Below, in pieces: positions 23,154-38,000 of a stretch of 64,000 bases of DNA; within the stretch, counting starts at the first letter, position 1; every line of letters begins with the position of its first letter. The translations under genes and the position numbers were made by a program. The notes under the pieces were generated by a model, which was not told the origin of the DNA, did no database searches, and saw only the letters and a program-made list of their open reading frames with translations. The stretch spans positions 766,501 through 830,500 of the forward strand of contig CAMQGK010000334.1 in assembly GCA_947000775.1 (NCBI GenBank). Reading direction: 5' to 3'. Source of the stretch: Pterois miles. Taxonomy: Eukaryota; Chordata; Actinopteri; Perciformes; Scorpaenidae.

Positions 23154-25949
23154 CTGCAGGTGGGGAGGGGCAGGGGCGGAGTAGGACGCGGTGATGGTAA
23201 ATGGTCGAAGGGAAGAGAGATCAATGCGAAGGGAAGGCAATTAGAAAGAAAATGAGGTAGGCAAGAAGATGTAGGAAAGGAAGGATAAGAAGGGATGAGA
23301 TAAGAGAAAGAGGAGGACAGGATGAGAGAGATGAATCAAGGAAAATTGGATAAAGGAAGGAAAGGAGAGAGGAGGGTAAAGGAAAAGGAGTGAAGGTAGT
23401 GCAAATAGAGGAGGAAGGAAATGGAGAGAACAGTGAAGGAAATAAAGTCCCGAGAGGATATATCGTTTTGAAAAAAAAAAAAAAAAAGGAAATGGACGAT
23501 GGGTTGTATTTGTATTCAGCAATAGGGATGTCATCCATCCGACCAGTATAAATGGATAGTAAGAATAATAGTGAAAGCAAGAGAAGGGCGTTGAGCAACA
23601 CAGGTGATGAAATGATGAAGGCGAGATGGAAGACGCATGTGGCCAAAGCAAAGTTTTGGCACAATTAAAAATGAGATTCAAGTTGAAGTAATTGCAATAG
23701 TGAGAGGAAGAGTGGTGGTGGGGTGGCGGGGCAGTGTGTGGCACAACATAAAAGTAATAAATAAATGTTTGGTGGTCACAGGGAAGCGGTGGTGTGACAG
23801 GAAGCAGGGAGAGCAAAAAGAGAGGAGGGGAAAGATGAGAGAAGCACACTCTGAGCTGTGGTCAGGATATTGAAAGAGAGAAACAAACACACACTTCTAC
23901 AAGGTCTTTAAGGGAGTGCAGATAATCTGGAATACACACAGGAAACACACCGCCATCATGCTGTGTGCTCTGTGATTCCAGGGTGCTTAGTCTACTGTCC
24001 ATTAAATAACACTAAACTACCAATACAACTTATATTACTGAAGGCAGTCCAAATGCTCAACAATACCTTATTTTTCCTGCTTCCTGTCACCATTGCATTC
24101 TGGCCATCATGCTAAAAAATTCACATTGAGATTGACATCCCATTTTCAAGTGAATTTTTTTCCCAGGCCACATACAATATGGCTTTTTTTTTAATCAACT
24201 GCACCATAGATTATTTAACTTCAATCAAACAATATTTAACAGTCTTAACAATCTTAGCAGTTCTAAGACAAACATATTCTGCATTAACTTAACTTACTGT
24301 ATATGTTAAATGAAACTTATAACCACTATATTCACATATAAATAACTTATCCACATAGTCTAAAGGATGGTAACACTCAGTGAGAGGAGTTTCATGCTTT
24401 ACTGGATAGGGAACAGTGGTGCAAGGAGGGAGCGGAGTTCGCAATGAATGGCGTGAGGATATAGAGAGGAGAAGGCTTAGCTGACAGGTGTTAGGTGCTG
24501 GAAAGAGTTTACAAATCTAAAAAATGTTGATCCACAAACACATGTGGCAATGTGCTTCTCTGGCTTTATGGGAGGTAAGGGTCTCGGAGGTAGGGGGTGG
24601 AAAGTGTGGGGTGTCATATCATTTTAGGTGTCTCAGACTTGGGCGTACTGTTTGGGTAAAGTGAAACAGGGCTTTGTGAGGAGGGGAGTCACATCATTGG
24701 GGGTAAAGGTTGAGTTACCTGAGTGTCCTTCGGGTCTGGGGGGTCTGGAGGGGGCTCTGGACCTACTGTAGATAGCTCACGGACACAGGGGACCAACAGT
24801 GGTGCCCCCTGGTTGCCATCTAAGGAAGGGACAGTAGGAGGAAGGGGGGGCGCTAGTGTTTGTCGTGACACTATCATACACACACTAAACGTTTGAAGGA
24901 AGGGGTTTCCAAAGGGTGGAGTTGGTATCAAAGAAATGACAGGAAGTGAGAGAGAAGAGTGAATCACAAATGGTGAGTCTGCTGTCAGTGAAAGGACAAT
25001 AATGGGGAACTAAGAGGGGTGATCGAAAGGGACTGAGGAGAAGTGGAAGGTTTTTATGGAAAAAAGTGGAGGAACCTGATTGCATTTAATGTTACTGCAA
25101 ATGGACGTTTCCTCGGATATGAAGTCAACACTGAATCCCTTAAATGAGCATAACCTATATTGATATGAATAAATCTTAACATCTGAAATGTATTTAAATA
25201 TACATCTCTAATTTATTGTATAGTAAAAAGGCCTTATTTTTATTACATTTTTTGGCTTCATTTTGTAAAAATCTCCATGTTACATAACATAAATACTTCA
25301 CTGAAGCCTTTTACCTACATATATAACATTACAGAGCAAGTAACTTTAACTGCCTGGTGCTCTAGTTGTCTCTAGATAGAGAGACAGCACCATCTAATGG
25401 CAAAAAGGCATCATTGCACACAGTCAACTGGCAACACGCCAGCTATACTGACGTTTTTGAAAGAGGTACATTTGCATCCAGCAGAGCTTTGCTACACTGT
25501 GAAAAGCAACATTTGCTCCTTGACGTCCATCATTCCTCTTAAAACATCATTCATATATCAGAACATTTCTAACAGCATCTGTCTTCAAGCATTACTAACC
25601 AATGGATCATTTCTATCCTCTACTGTATGTATAACCTTGGGGTGGGAGGTGAGGTGGTGAAGGTGGTCATTCTCATTTTGGGGGTGAGCTCGGAGGGGTT
25701 GTTGGGTTCGTAGGAGTGCTGCACGATCAGGGCGCAGGGAATGTCGCAGCATGCTGGGGGCTGGTAATGGGTGGCGGTGGGGGCAGTGGTGTTGGTGGTG
25801 TTGGGGTTCTGGTTCTGGGTCTGACCGCCCAGGGCAAGAGGATGCTCGTTGGGGCTGTGAGGGCAAGGATCAGCAGCTTGCCTGGCAGATGGGCCATCTG
25901 CCTGCGTCTGGTGTGAGCGTGTGACGTGCATGTGGGTGAGCAAGAGGGA

Positions 25950-26024
<75 letters not shown>

Positions 26025-29000
26025 GATGGGAGAGAGATGTGGAATAATTTATATAAATGTGTTTGAGAGTTTGTGTGCATGCAAGTTGAGTGGGAAGATT
26101 AAAACAAGCCAAAAAGAAGAAGAAGAAGAAGAAGCCAAACAGACACACAGGCAGACAATCGGCGGACGAAGGGAAAGGATGAGTGACAGACAAGATCAGG
26201 CAGATGGAGGGATTGTAAGGTGGAGGAGAGAGAGAAGTCAATTGGAGAGACAGACGGGTGGGGGGTGAGCGAGAAGAAAGACACGGCAGTCAGTCAGCAC
26301 ACACAGTTAAGCAGGTCGTTCTGTGTCGTGTCCTCAGAGAGACATTCACACAGTCGTTATATACCTGGAAAGGGGAGATGTTTAAATGGCATTTTGTATT
26401 GCTCTCTCCCTCTCTCCCCCTCGCCCGCTACACCCCTCAACACAGAGTACTTATCTACAAAAACAAAACAAAAAGGAAATATGAGAGCTTTGAGCCACAG
26501 AGACACACATCATTTCATAGAGTTAGAACGAGCAGAACGGCAGTTCCCATCCAGACCCCAACTTCAGCTGTTTTAGGTGTACCAAAGAGGCTGATACACT
26601 AGGAAGTGCCTGCTCTTCTCGTGCTAAGTCTACATGGATTATATGAAATATCAGACATGGTCAAAACCACAGACGTTACCATTATGGAAGAGTTCTGACA
26701 CTGAAATTAATGTCTATTTTGTCAAGTTGCAGCATTATAGTTACTCTCAGTTTGGAGAGAGATTTTGGAGATGTGGTTGATGCCAGTGACAGAACTCTTC
26801 CATACAAACTTCTCATAAAACATATATATAGGCCAAAAAGGGTAAAGCAATACAGCCGCCCTGTTATGAATGAAATGGGCCTTGATCCGTTTGTCCTTAG
26901 ATATACAGTACTATCATTACAAACATGCCCAGACATCACCCACCCAAGCACCAACCCAAAATGAGTTCAGATGCTTTTGTGCACAGTAAAAGTGTAGCGG
27001 AGGAAGAGGACTACTTCCCAAAAATGTAGGTAAAATGCATTTTTAGGTGTTACCAAATGGGATATATTCAGGATATAAGAACTGTAGTTCACTGTAGTCA
27101 TAATTCATTCAACTAATATGTGAACTATCAAAGATCCTAAGGTAGCAGAGAGTGTGCATATCCTCGTCAAATGTGCTCAATTATGGTTCATTATTAGTGA
27201 AACATTAGTCAATTCTGTGGACATGTGTTTGTGAGTGAATAAGCCTGGTAGAAAACTCATAAGCAAACTGTTTACACTGAGAAGCAGCCGCATTGATAGC
27301 CATTCCACAACACATAATAACGCAGACCCAAAGCAACAGACACAAGCACTGACACACCGTATAGCTCACAGTCAAAAGCAGTAACCACAGCAGTACAGCA
27401 ATGAATGTAAAGGCATGTGCAGACATGTACGTTGTTTTAGTATGTATAAGAAACACATGAAACACATACAGCTTAGTTGTATTAGAGCTGGAACAGTGGA
27501 TTGTGGGTTTTCATGTATGCAGGAAGCATGTGTGTATGTGTGGCAGGTGAGGATGGTGTTTTGGCCAGTGAATCACATCCATCTTGTGTCAGTCATGTGT
27601 ATGTCACTGAGAGCATGAGTTTGAAAGCCACCGGGACATAGGAAGCATGTTTAAAACAAATGTATATCTTGCATTAATGGTTCTCATGATATGGCGTACC
27701 TGACACAGTCTGAGCATTCGTTATAGTGACACAAGCCTGACATGACGGAAGAGGCGAGCTAAATGCGAGGCAATGATGATGTGTATGCATGTGAGAGTGT
27801 GAGCTCATTGGTGTGTGTGTGTGTGGGTGTGTGTGGGTGTGTGTGTGGGTGTGTGTGGGTGTGTGTGGGTGTGTGAGGGTGCATCTCAAGTCTCTTATTT
27901 GTCGTTTCCTCGCGCCTCCATCCTCGCTTGAACCAGAAATTATTCTAAGTGCCATCTTGAAGACCCTACCAAAGCTCTTATTTCTGCACATAAGATGGAG
28001 GAGCGAGGAGCCATGAGCGAGGATACGTGAGAGCAGTCTTCAAGCGTTTTACCGACCGGCAAGCCCCCTTATCGGAAGTCAGATATTGATTGGACGCTGC
28101 TGCCGATCGGACTGATCTATTAACTTTAACTGTACCTCTCAACATCACTGGAGATTCACACTGGAGTGAAGACAGACAACAGATTAAACATTTTATATTT
28201 TAGTTGTCTCCAGCTTCACCATCGAGTTAAAATCTGTGTTTACTGTTGTTGTGAACAGGAGCAGGACCTGCAGTATCTCTCCTTCACACACAGTCACCGA
28301 CAGAGCTATTTAACACATGACGAACAGGTTTAAAATAACTTTCTGCATTTATCAAAAATAGTTTTCTCTTCATGGTCTGTTATTTCCCTCATTACCTTTT
28401 ATTAAAAATACAACTGACAGAGTCAGTCTGTCAGCAACAAACACTTTTTACATCCTGAATTGTCACTTCCATTCAGTCACATGTGAGGCTGATAATTCAG
28501 TGTCACGTTTGATATGAGTTGCATCTTTTCAATTTTCCCTCAAAAATTTTGCCTAACACATAATTTCCAGTGTTCAAAAGAAATGATATGATATGATATG
28601 ATACGATAAGACATTGTGTTAGAGATCTCTACAGAGAGAAAACGCTGATAAATGTGTGTTTTTATTAGCATTAGTATAGCTGCTTCAGAGGAAACGATGC
28701 CTCATGTCTCTAAAAACATATTTCCTTGTTTCCTGTCTCGTCGCACGGTTTGGAAAAGACGCATGAGGGGAACATGGATGCAATTAAGAGACTTGGGACG
28801 TACCCTGTGTGTTACTGTGAGAGCTGCCATATTGGGGAAGCTGTTTGTTTGTCATCTTCAAGGAGGACAAATAAGTCTGTTCATTTTCTAATTAGATGTG
28901 ATTAGCACTGTCAGTGTACTTTTGAAAACATAATCCAGAGGTTTTAGTCAACAAACATCTGTGATGGGCAAAACCAAACTGAGAATCCCCATGAATGTAA

Positions 29001-32000
29001 CAGTGATCAATGTACACTAATCCTTTTAACATTTCTGCACTTGCTCAGTTCAGAGTAAGCCAAGGGGAGAGTTCGATCTGATAGTCTGCAAGTTTATTTT
29101 GAATGTTTTATGTAACAGCATACTTTTTGCGATTTCCATGATGGCTCAAAAGGAATATTCAGTCTGCCATAACACATTCAATAATAGTGGAGAAAACAAT
29201 CTAAATCCCTATGTGGGATAATATTAACCTGAATTCATTAGACATTAAGTCTATGATATTGCTATCTCAATTTGTGCACTTCCATACTTAACATTTACTA
29301 TTTTGAGTGCAGATGTGCATTCACACTGAGAAGTAAAATATAGTGGCAAAATATAGTGTACTTTAAGTACCCAAATGTACTCAATACAGTCAAAACGTTG
29401 AATGTGGAATGCTGGGCACTTCTCACCCTCAATGGTAGGGGAAGGGGAGGGGCCACCAACCTGTTTCAAACTTGTGAAAATGATGGGCGAGGAAGCTGCA
29501 GCAGTTACAATTTTAATAGTGAAGACAATTTAAGTAATACATATGTTTTTTTTCATAAAGAACCACTATTGTAGTAAAATAGAGGTCATTATTGGGTTAG
29601 ATTATCAATCTGACTTGAATTACAGCTGATACAGCATGATGTCCGTGGCTCACTACCACCAGCTGATCTACTGATCTTAATGGCAGTGTTCAACTTGAGA
29701 CACCACTACCCCCGTAGAAATTCATGCACCCACGCAAGTAAGTAAATAGTGTGCATGTGTACTACCTGGAAGTGTACTAATGGAAGAATCCAAACTGTAA
29801 TCTGGTACAGTGTGGACGGTGGTGCAGGATCCTCGTGAACATCTGGTTGTTCATACTGACTGTGGTCAAAGCAGCTCCAAAAAATGACCTCACCTTTTTT
29901 TTTTAATTTATTTTCAGACATGCTCAGCCAACATCTCATCAAAGCACTTTTTAAAGCAGTGTGAAATTTGAATCAGCATATACGCTACACTTGCGGGTCC
30001 TGTAGCTTGCCAATCATTGTAATGCGGCCTGTGCACTATTGCAAAACCTTGGAGGTGCACAGCTCGGCACACGGATCCACTATGCACAGCTGCTCAGGTC
30101 GCTGAAATAGCATTAAACAGGTTTAACTCACTGCATTATAGTAGTGCACTGGAAGTAGAGTCCTCATGCCAAGTCTGCACTCCCAATTCATTCTCCTGGT
30201 GCCAATGCATCCTACTAAGCCAAGTTTTCTAGGCCCACGCATAAAGAGTGGGTCACCAGGCTTTCCTATTTTATGCAAAGCTTGCAGGAAAGCACAGGGA
30301 GCTGCATGCTTTTGGCTCGGTACGATGGTCTCAAGTGATGTTAGCGTTCACTGTGACAGGAAGACAGAGGCCAACAAGTTGTTCATTTAAAATGACAGAG
30401 TGAGGCGTCTAGTGGAGTTAATTACAAGCTTTATGGTTTGCTTCACTTTATTAATTTAACTTTTAGTAAGTTGGATGACATTAAGCACACTAGACTTACT
30501 CCATTGGCCATGACTAAGGCCAAATTGCATGCAGAGGCAGAGTTTTCCCCAGTCGATAAAATGCAACATATGCAATTTATCTAATTAGCTGCTTTGAAGT
30601 TGGCTTAAATTTTGTCTTCCTTCCTCCACTGAGTCAGGACATGCTGCTGTGGTCCCAGCTTGACTCTATCCTCTTCTGTTCTCAGCAACCGTCTTTGCAG
30701 CTGGTTGCCCATTTGGAAACATTCTGCACAGATGGTGATTTGAGATCCGAGTAGAGTGTTCCCACTGTTTTTACATATATTATGATGGGATAATTTTAGG
30801 AAGAAATAAGAAATAATATCTCCACTAAATGAAAACTTTGATCAGTGAAGTGTGTTCTATTGGTAAGTGCAGTGGCCTTAAGGCCGGGGTACGCTTGAAA
30901 CAAACTATCGTACAACATGTCCGATCACATCTGTCTCAAACAGCCACAGTTAAAGGCAGGATGAGCAGCTTACTGTCATAACGATGAGCAAGACACAATA
31001 ATTACATAACACTTTGGGATGGTATCTCCTCAAAGGTATTCACCAAGCCCCCTGGAAGTGCACCGGTTGTGATCCCAGTGTTTGGAGTGGCCAAACGGTG
31101 GTACAACAACTTCCGTGTCTGTTGATTGACATCAGTGGGCACAAAAACACTTTTTCCCATAGACTTACATTGTGAAAGAGACGTCTGTAAATCAGCAGAT
31201 AATTTTTCTTGAGATAAATCAACTACAAAGTACAATCCCTCTAATAGTTCTTATTTTAATCATTAGGTCCTAAAAGTTGTAAAACACACTAACAGCCAAA
31301 TCCAGTTATGTCCCTTCCTCCGTTTGTGTCTATGAAGACCCAGACCATGACGACAGCACGAGCCGTGACGACGGCATGACGTGGGGATCCCGTGAACGAG
31401 TCCTGTGAGAGAGCGGACACAACTGCATAATGCATATTACTACTGCACACTGGACATGTGCCTTAGATGCAGAAGATCGCCGGAAGATCCGGTTACTTTT
31501 CCAGGCAGAAGTTGAGCCATTTTGTCTTCATGTACCACTGAGCAACTTTCATAGGAATGAGTGGTATCCAGCTCTATTTATACTTCCATAGTGTTCACAC
31601 AAAAAGTGACAACAGCAGTTGTGCAGAGACTGGAAACGTGAGAGAGAAGTTTAATTCCTGCTTACGTACTTTCTCACCTCCACATACCTAGCCACTCGCT
31701 GAGTGAAGCGGGTTTACTTGTCAGCAGTTTTGATTCAGAAAGTTACAGAAATTGTCTCCGGTGGGAGAGGAGACGGAGCAGGGGGTTTCAGATGCTGTTT
31801 GATGATCTGACCTGCACTTTGTTTGAAGCGTACTGACCCCCTCGGGGTTCAGTGGTTACTCTGAGCAAACCCTGAGCTAAGCCAACAGCAATCAATAGGT
31901 CAATGCTTTGATTGGGCGAAGGATGAATGTCAGGGGTCAACTATCAAAAACAATCATGGCTGACTGAGCCAACTTCATCTTCACCATGGAAGCACTGAGG

Positions 32001-35000
32001 GAGCTGCTCTATCCATCCATCCATCGTCAACCGCTTATCCCGTTGGGGGTCGCGGGGGGGCTGGAGCCGATCCCAGCTGGCATTGGGCGAAGGCAGGGTT
32101 CACCCTGGACAGGTCGCCAGTCCATCGCAGGGCACTAGCTGCTCTAATGATCCGCTATTACTTTGTACTCTAATTCTTTGCTCCTTCTACTATCCCAACG
32201 CTTTGTTTTGCTATGCATTACAGCTGCAACAATTGATTGATTAGTTGTCAACTATCAAATTAATTGCCAACTATTTTGAAAAGCAGTTAATCAGTTTGAG
32301 TAATTTTTTCAGGAAAAACAGGATAAATTCTCTGATTCCAGCTTCTTCAATGTGAATATTTTCTGGTTTCTTTGCTCCTCTATGACAGTAAATTGGATAT
32401 CTTTGAGTTGTGGAAAATAAAAACATTTGAGGATGTCATCTCGGGCTTTGCGAAACACTGATCCACATTGTCACCATTTTCTGACATTTTGTAGACCGAA
32501 CAACTAATTGATTAATCAAGGAAATAATCTGCAGATTAATCGACGATGAAAATAATTGTTTAATAAAACCTTACTCCCTCCTCTAAGCATAAAAATAACT
32601 ATACATCTCTTATTTTGTCGCTCAATGAGGAAGCGGACTATTAATAGCATTATCACTAACTGGATTGTAAGTACATACATATGAAGTGCACCCTATCAGC
32701 CATATGTGATCGCTATGTCAATAATAGTGATTTTCACCTGTCAGTTACTGCATGATGCTTTGATATGCAAAACCTTGATCAACATCCACAAAGACAATTA
32801 AAGACTATCACCGTTTAAATCCCTGCTGTCTCTCCTATTCCCTCCACTCCTGTGCTCAGTCAGGGGCTGATTCCACTGGCTGCTCTTAGTGCCTAATGAA
32901 CATGGCGGGGGGCGTGAGCGTTTGCCTGTGTTGCAGCTGAACCACACTGTGCTTAACATGACATTGGGCTAGACCAGAGGTTTCGTGTCTTTGTGACTGC
33001 TCGGCTGGCGGACATGTCTACTGATCTGAATGACAGATTAAAGCTGGTAACTGAGCAGGGGGCTGGAGGTGGGGGGTATATATGGTATGTGTACCGAAGG
33101 AAAAAATTATTGTTGCCTGGTCCAAAACAAAATGACAGTTGCAGCCAGTTGGGTGCCAGTGTTGCAATATATAAATAAAAAATGAATACAAACAATAACT
33201 GCGTGACTTAACATGTTTAACAGACCTGCAGTATTTGTGGCTGTGTTGAGGGCAGCAGTGTGGTTTCACCTGACTGGGCCTCAAAACTGATGCCTGTTTC
33301 TTCTGTAGACACTGAATCAACTCAGTTACACAGAATCTCTTTTATTCACATACTATAGGATCTGCAAGGGGCGGTAGCATTCAGAGTAAATATTTAATAT
33401 ATGTAACTTGATTTACTAAAGTAATTAGATGGTGGAGAAATAAATCACAGCAGCAATATATAAGACACTAAATTAAGCTTAAGCAGATCAAACAGCAGTC
33501 AACCTGCTGTTGAGCATGTAGCTCTATTTGTAGCCAGTTTAACGGCACATCATGCCAGACGCATGGGAAACTTGCACATGGCAAATTGACTTGAGATGGG
33601 AGGAGTCTGCCTGCAGCTTTATAGCTCCTGCTTGTGCATTCACCGAAGTGCAGAAATCTTCTCACAACTTAACACGCCTTGGCCTTAAACTGATTCAGCT
33701 GTTTAAGAGGAATCCTCTTGGAGTTTAAGTAAAATTAAACAATTAAGTAAATCAATGAACAAACAGCCCAAAGGACCAATCATTTGCCACTGCTGATCAG
33801 TTGCAAGAAATCGAAGGTGGCGTATCGGACGGCAGTAAACAAAGCTGAGAAACGTCCAAGTTTGTCACACAAGCTTGTCCACACTACAGCTGATGAGATG
33901 TGTCAGTCAAGTCACAAACCACCTCATTGTCTGCACCGACACACCAGTGTCAGTTTTGCGTGCAGTATATCTCCATCTTTCACGTCAAAGGACATCACCA
34001 CCACCCAAGTCACATTAATGACTTATGAGTGGAAGAAATCTTCTCCAAAAGCTAGAAACCGTACTGATGCAATAATACGTGATGCTACGCCAACGTTCGA
34101 CCAGGAGCTGCTCATTTAATCATTTGACACCAACGCTTCATGGAGTTTTCATATTGAAACTTTCCCTCTAAATTACTTTCCAAATGACTGGTGTTATCAG
34201 TCTTTTATCATGAAAAGTAACCTGATCTGACACTAAATCATCCTGGGTATAGCCACAATTTTCATTCCCATCTTTTTGTCATCTTTTCTAATTTACTCTT
34301 GGCTGAACTTTAAATTAGCGTGACACCACAGATTAAGGAGATGAGCCAGGCTTCTCTTATTTGTTTCTGGTAGTCAGAGTCATGTAGAGATGTTCACTCC
34401 TAATTAGCATAATGTCATATTCTTCCTCCCATTAAAGCTCACTTTGGTAACCAGGCAACAATAGTTGTAATACACCAAGGCACATTCAAAACACCTCTAT
34501 TCTGCCTGACGGTAAGCTGGTTTCATATCTGTAAGGACTGGAAGTTAAACGATAAGTTAGGAAAGCATTCCATGTTAATTCTCTAAAGTCATTATCCGCA
34601 AGTTAACCTTAACCTGCCTTTATCAAACAGCTTCCTCGGAGGGGAAAAAGCAATTGTTTGAAGCTGAAGTAATTTACCTGATGGCAAAAACATTTTCCAC
34701 TAAAATTAATCTGTACTGCCTCACGCCTCAGTCTAATTTGTTACGAACACATAAATAATTAACTCTAAACCAAAAGTGAAAATATTATTTCACACATAAT
34801 TACATTTCTTCCTGATCATCATTGGCATGTTCTGCATACCAAATTTGCTACATTTTGCTGCAATGTCACAGTTCTGATTATAGTTATTTACTTGAACTCT
34901 TTGTCCTTCTGGGTTTTGGTAAACATAGCGGTAGGCATGAGAGGTGACAAGGTAGGTTGGTGCTGGAGGGTGAATTGGAAGCTGGTACAAATCTTTGTCA

Positions 35001-38000
35001 AATACCGTTGGATCAAACAGCTACTGAGATAGAGAGGTTGAAACAATGGCAAACACATTCTGGTGAAAAGGGCCTCAGCTAATTACAACGCATTAATAGG
35101 AATGAAACTAAACATGCTGCCGCTTGTATTTTTCTGTGAAGATATTCATGTCAATGGTGGAGCAAACAAAGCCACCAAATGACAACAGACTGCAGGGTTT
35201 CTACGAGGGGAAGATGTTGCCAGCGTCACTTTGATTGCCTCAAATGATATCCCCGCCGAGGTGATCAACCGCATATAGGCTGATTGGATATTTCACAGGG
35301 CGCTGCTGCTAATTTACAAGGTGGAATGTTGCCACTGTTTTGAAGAGAACGCTGGTATAAATATCCATGTTTAATACTGCGAGTCAGTGTTTCTGACTGG
35401 CTCGGTCAAGGCCCGTTGCAGCATCCAAACAGGCCCTCAGACTGTTTTTGTATTCTGCTTTTAACGTTGCCAGTGTCATCCTTTCTCTAAAACATTTCAG
35501 AAAAATAAGGTAGATTACCCTGTTGACGCTGACACATTTTGCCTCATTTTAAATTAATCAGCACCATCAAAATAACATTAATAAAACACAAAAAGGTGAG
35601 AGTATGCAGTAGCAGAATACTGAATACATTATAGGGCCAGCAGGGTAAATACTTACTATTTTCAGTCCATATTGAGGATCTGGACTGTGACTGTGTATTG
35701 CCAGGGTGTAAAGACAAAGAGAAGATATGCAGCTACTTCATAGTACCTAAAGTCACCCACTATGTGTGTGTAATGTGAATATGTATCATGAATATTAGGG
35801 TTGGGAGAAAAATCGATACAGTATTGCATTATGATAGTTTGCATGGCAACTGTTTATCAATACACAGACATTGAGTATCAGCCTTTTATTACATAAACTC
35901 TTAACAATCCGATGGCGGACCCGGCTGCTGTTTTTCAGAGGCTGTAGCAGGCACAGACTTAAGAGTGTGAACATACTGGTATCGTATAAAACTAGAAAAC
36001 CCAAGGAATCGATTGGTGCCAACCACGTCATGTTAGCTTGTAGGAAAGAACGCTAAATAACAAGTTATGCAAAATTTTGAGGAGGAAACCTGACATGGCC
36101 ACTTTCAAAGGGGTCTCTTGACCTCCTCCAGATATGTGATTGAAAACTCTGAGATGAACAGAGTGAAAACTGTATATTATTAAATAAAACACTGACAAAC
36201 TGCATAATTTGCAGTTGAAAAAGGTAATAAATCAGCTAGTAACATTGCAAAAATGCAATAAGATTTAATTGTGATAATATATTGTGGGGCCTCTGGTGAT
36301 TCCCACCACCAGTGGATAAGTCACCCAGGCCATCTAATATTATATCATAGTTAAAGTTAGACATCTTATTTGGCATCTGTATAAATGGCAGTACTTACAT
36401 GTACTAATGAGGACTAAGAAGTGAAAATTAACACCCATTTCAAGTACTGTAAGTGAAGTTAAATTAGCTTTTAGCAGATAATGACGCCTTGGCTAATCAT
36501 TTTGATGTTTTAAAGGTAACTTTTACTAGGCAAACAATTAGAATTAATAACAGGATGCTTTACAGTCTGACAGTCCTATTAAGATCAACACTGTAGGTGA
36601 GAATTGAAAATTAACAATTATTTTTCTCAGGGTTTCTGAAAAAAAAGTCCTGTTTGACCTTTCCTTCCCTTCCTACATATGCAGGAATTTATATATACAC
36701 AGGACTACGCAAAAGATCAATGCCGGTTGTATCACTGGAGATCTAATATAGCACCTCCAGGATTCCTTTTGACAGAATGTGTAAGAGCCTAGCAACAAAT
36801 ACAGCTCCAGCCTGCCCTATCAGCACAGTGTTGCTGATGTTGCTCGTGCGCAAATTTAGCTCAGAGGGAAGTGACACCATGAACATGGGAGGTTTTCAAA
36901 GATTCAGACGCTGTCAGCGTCACAACTCCTTCACAAGGAAGGCACAACTCTTTCTGTCTCATGCATCCTGACTGTTTTTCAATTTAGCATCCCTGGCTAC
37001 AATCAAGACTTTATACTTAGCAATTCTACACCCTTCTCCTCTTGCTAACTAAACCCAATCATCCGACTACTCTTACTTTTTTGATACCTCCTCTCACATT
37101 TTTTCTACCTATTGCACTGTTTCTTTCCCCTCTCCGTACCATTGCTAAGTCACCCATCCATCCCCCTACCTCCTTGGAGGGGACCCTGGATCCCTTCCTC
37201 CGTGACCACCAGCTTTCCACCATGGCGATGAGGCAGGAGAGCACCACGCCAGCTGCCAGGACGCAGAAAACACCAGCGAAGCTGTGGATGTCCAGGGCGT
37301 TGCCACGCTGTCGTGTCTGCACTGAGCTGTAGAGGTCACAGGGGCTGTCCTTCGGCCACCACTTGAGCTTCAGTATATCCATGTCACCGTTCTGTTGGAG
37401 CTCCAAGATTCTACAACATAGGCAGGAGACACAGTGAGCAGCATATGTAACAGGCATGGAAACAGGAGCTACAAACTTATTTAAATATTTTTTAAAACTT
37501 ACAGAAGTAAGCATACGTGAAAAGGCAGGAATACATGAATGAATGTGTAGATGCATGAATGAGCAACAAGCCGACAATTCAGATGAGTAACATAACACTG
37601 TGAAGAGTGAGCACAGTTATTGGGGATGATAACAGATGATGTCTGAGTGCCATTTGAATGATTACAGAGACAAAGCTCTTCAAAACAATCAAGGAAAATG
37701 AAAAATATTTGCACAAGTCAATTGCACAAAACACTGCAGCTTTTACTGCAGTTGCTATAGCGCCCTTCTTCCATTTGAGGGCAGTGTTAGCAAGTTAAAA
37801 TCCTCGCTGATCCCTGACAACCATATTGGGCTGTCAAACTCATTATGGCTAACATTAATATGTTTTGCAGCACAGCGCGAGTACACTGCCACAATGTCAT
37901 TATGCAGCCTAGCTTTAGTCCCACGATTGATGGCTTCAGAGAGGATACAGCTCAGAGGTTGATGGGGTCCCTCTGTTAGCCTTCAGCTTATTATTTAACT

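Larger units (their letters stand above)
23154..37169 (-). other. grid2: grid2 last intron (14.0 kb)
   Basis: Donor GAG|GTAGGG at 37170/37169, acceptor CTGCAG| at 23154. It holds the coding-like segments at 25620-25907 and 24719-24819, a (GA)n tract, a fold-back element at 27884-28798, a common fish repeat at 32010-32133 and a hAT-like remnant near 35797-36308. From 28.8 to 35.8 kb there is otherwise mostly unique AT-rich sequence with a few possible conserved non-coding blocks (for example 34310-34640). Confidence 0.85.

Noticed and set aside
23221..23849. 147- and 202-codon minus-strand frames next to the last grid2 exon
   Set aside because: They come from a purine-rich intron stretch (Ser/Pro/Phe/Leu-rich translation) and are not in the spliced GluD2 frame.
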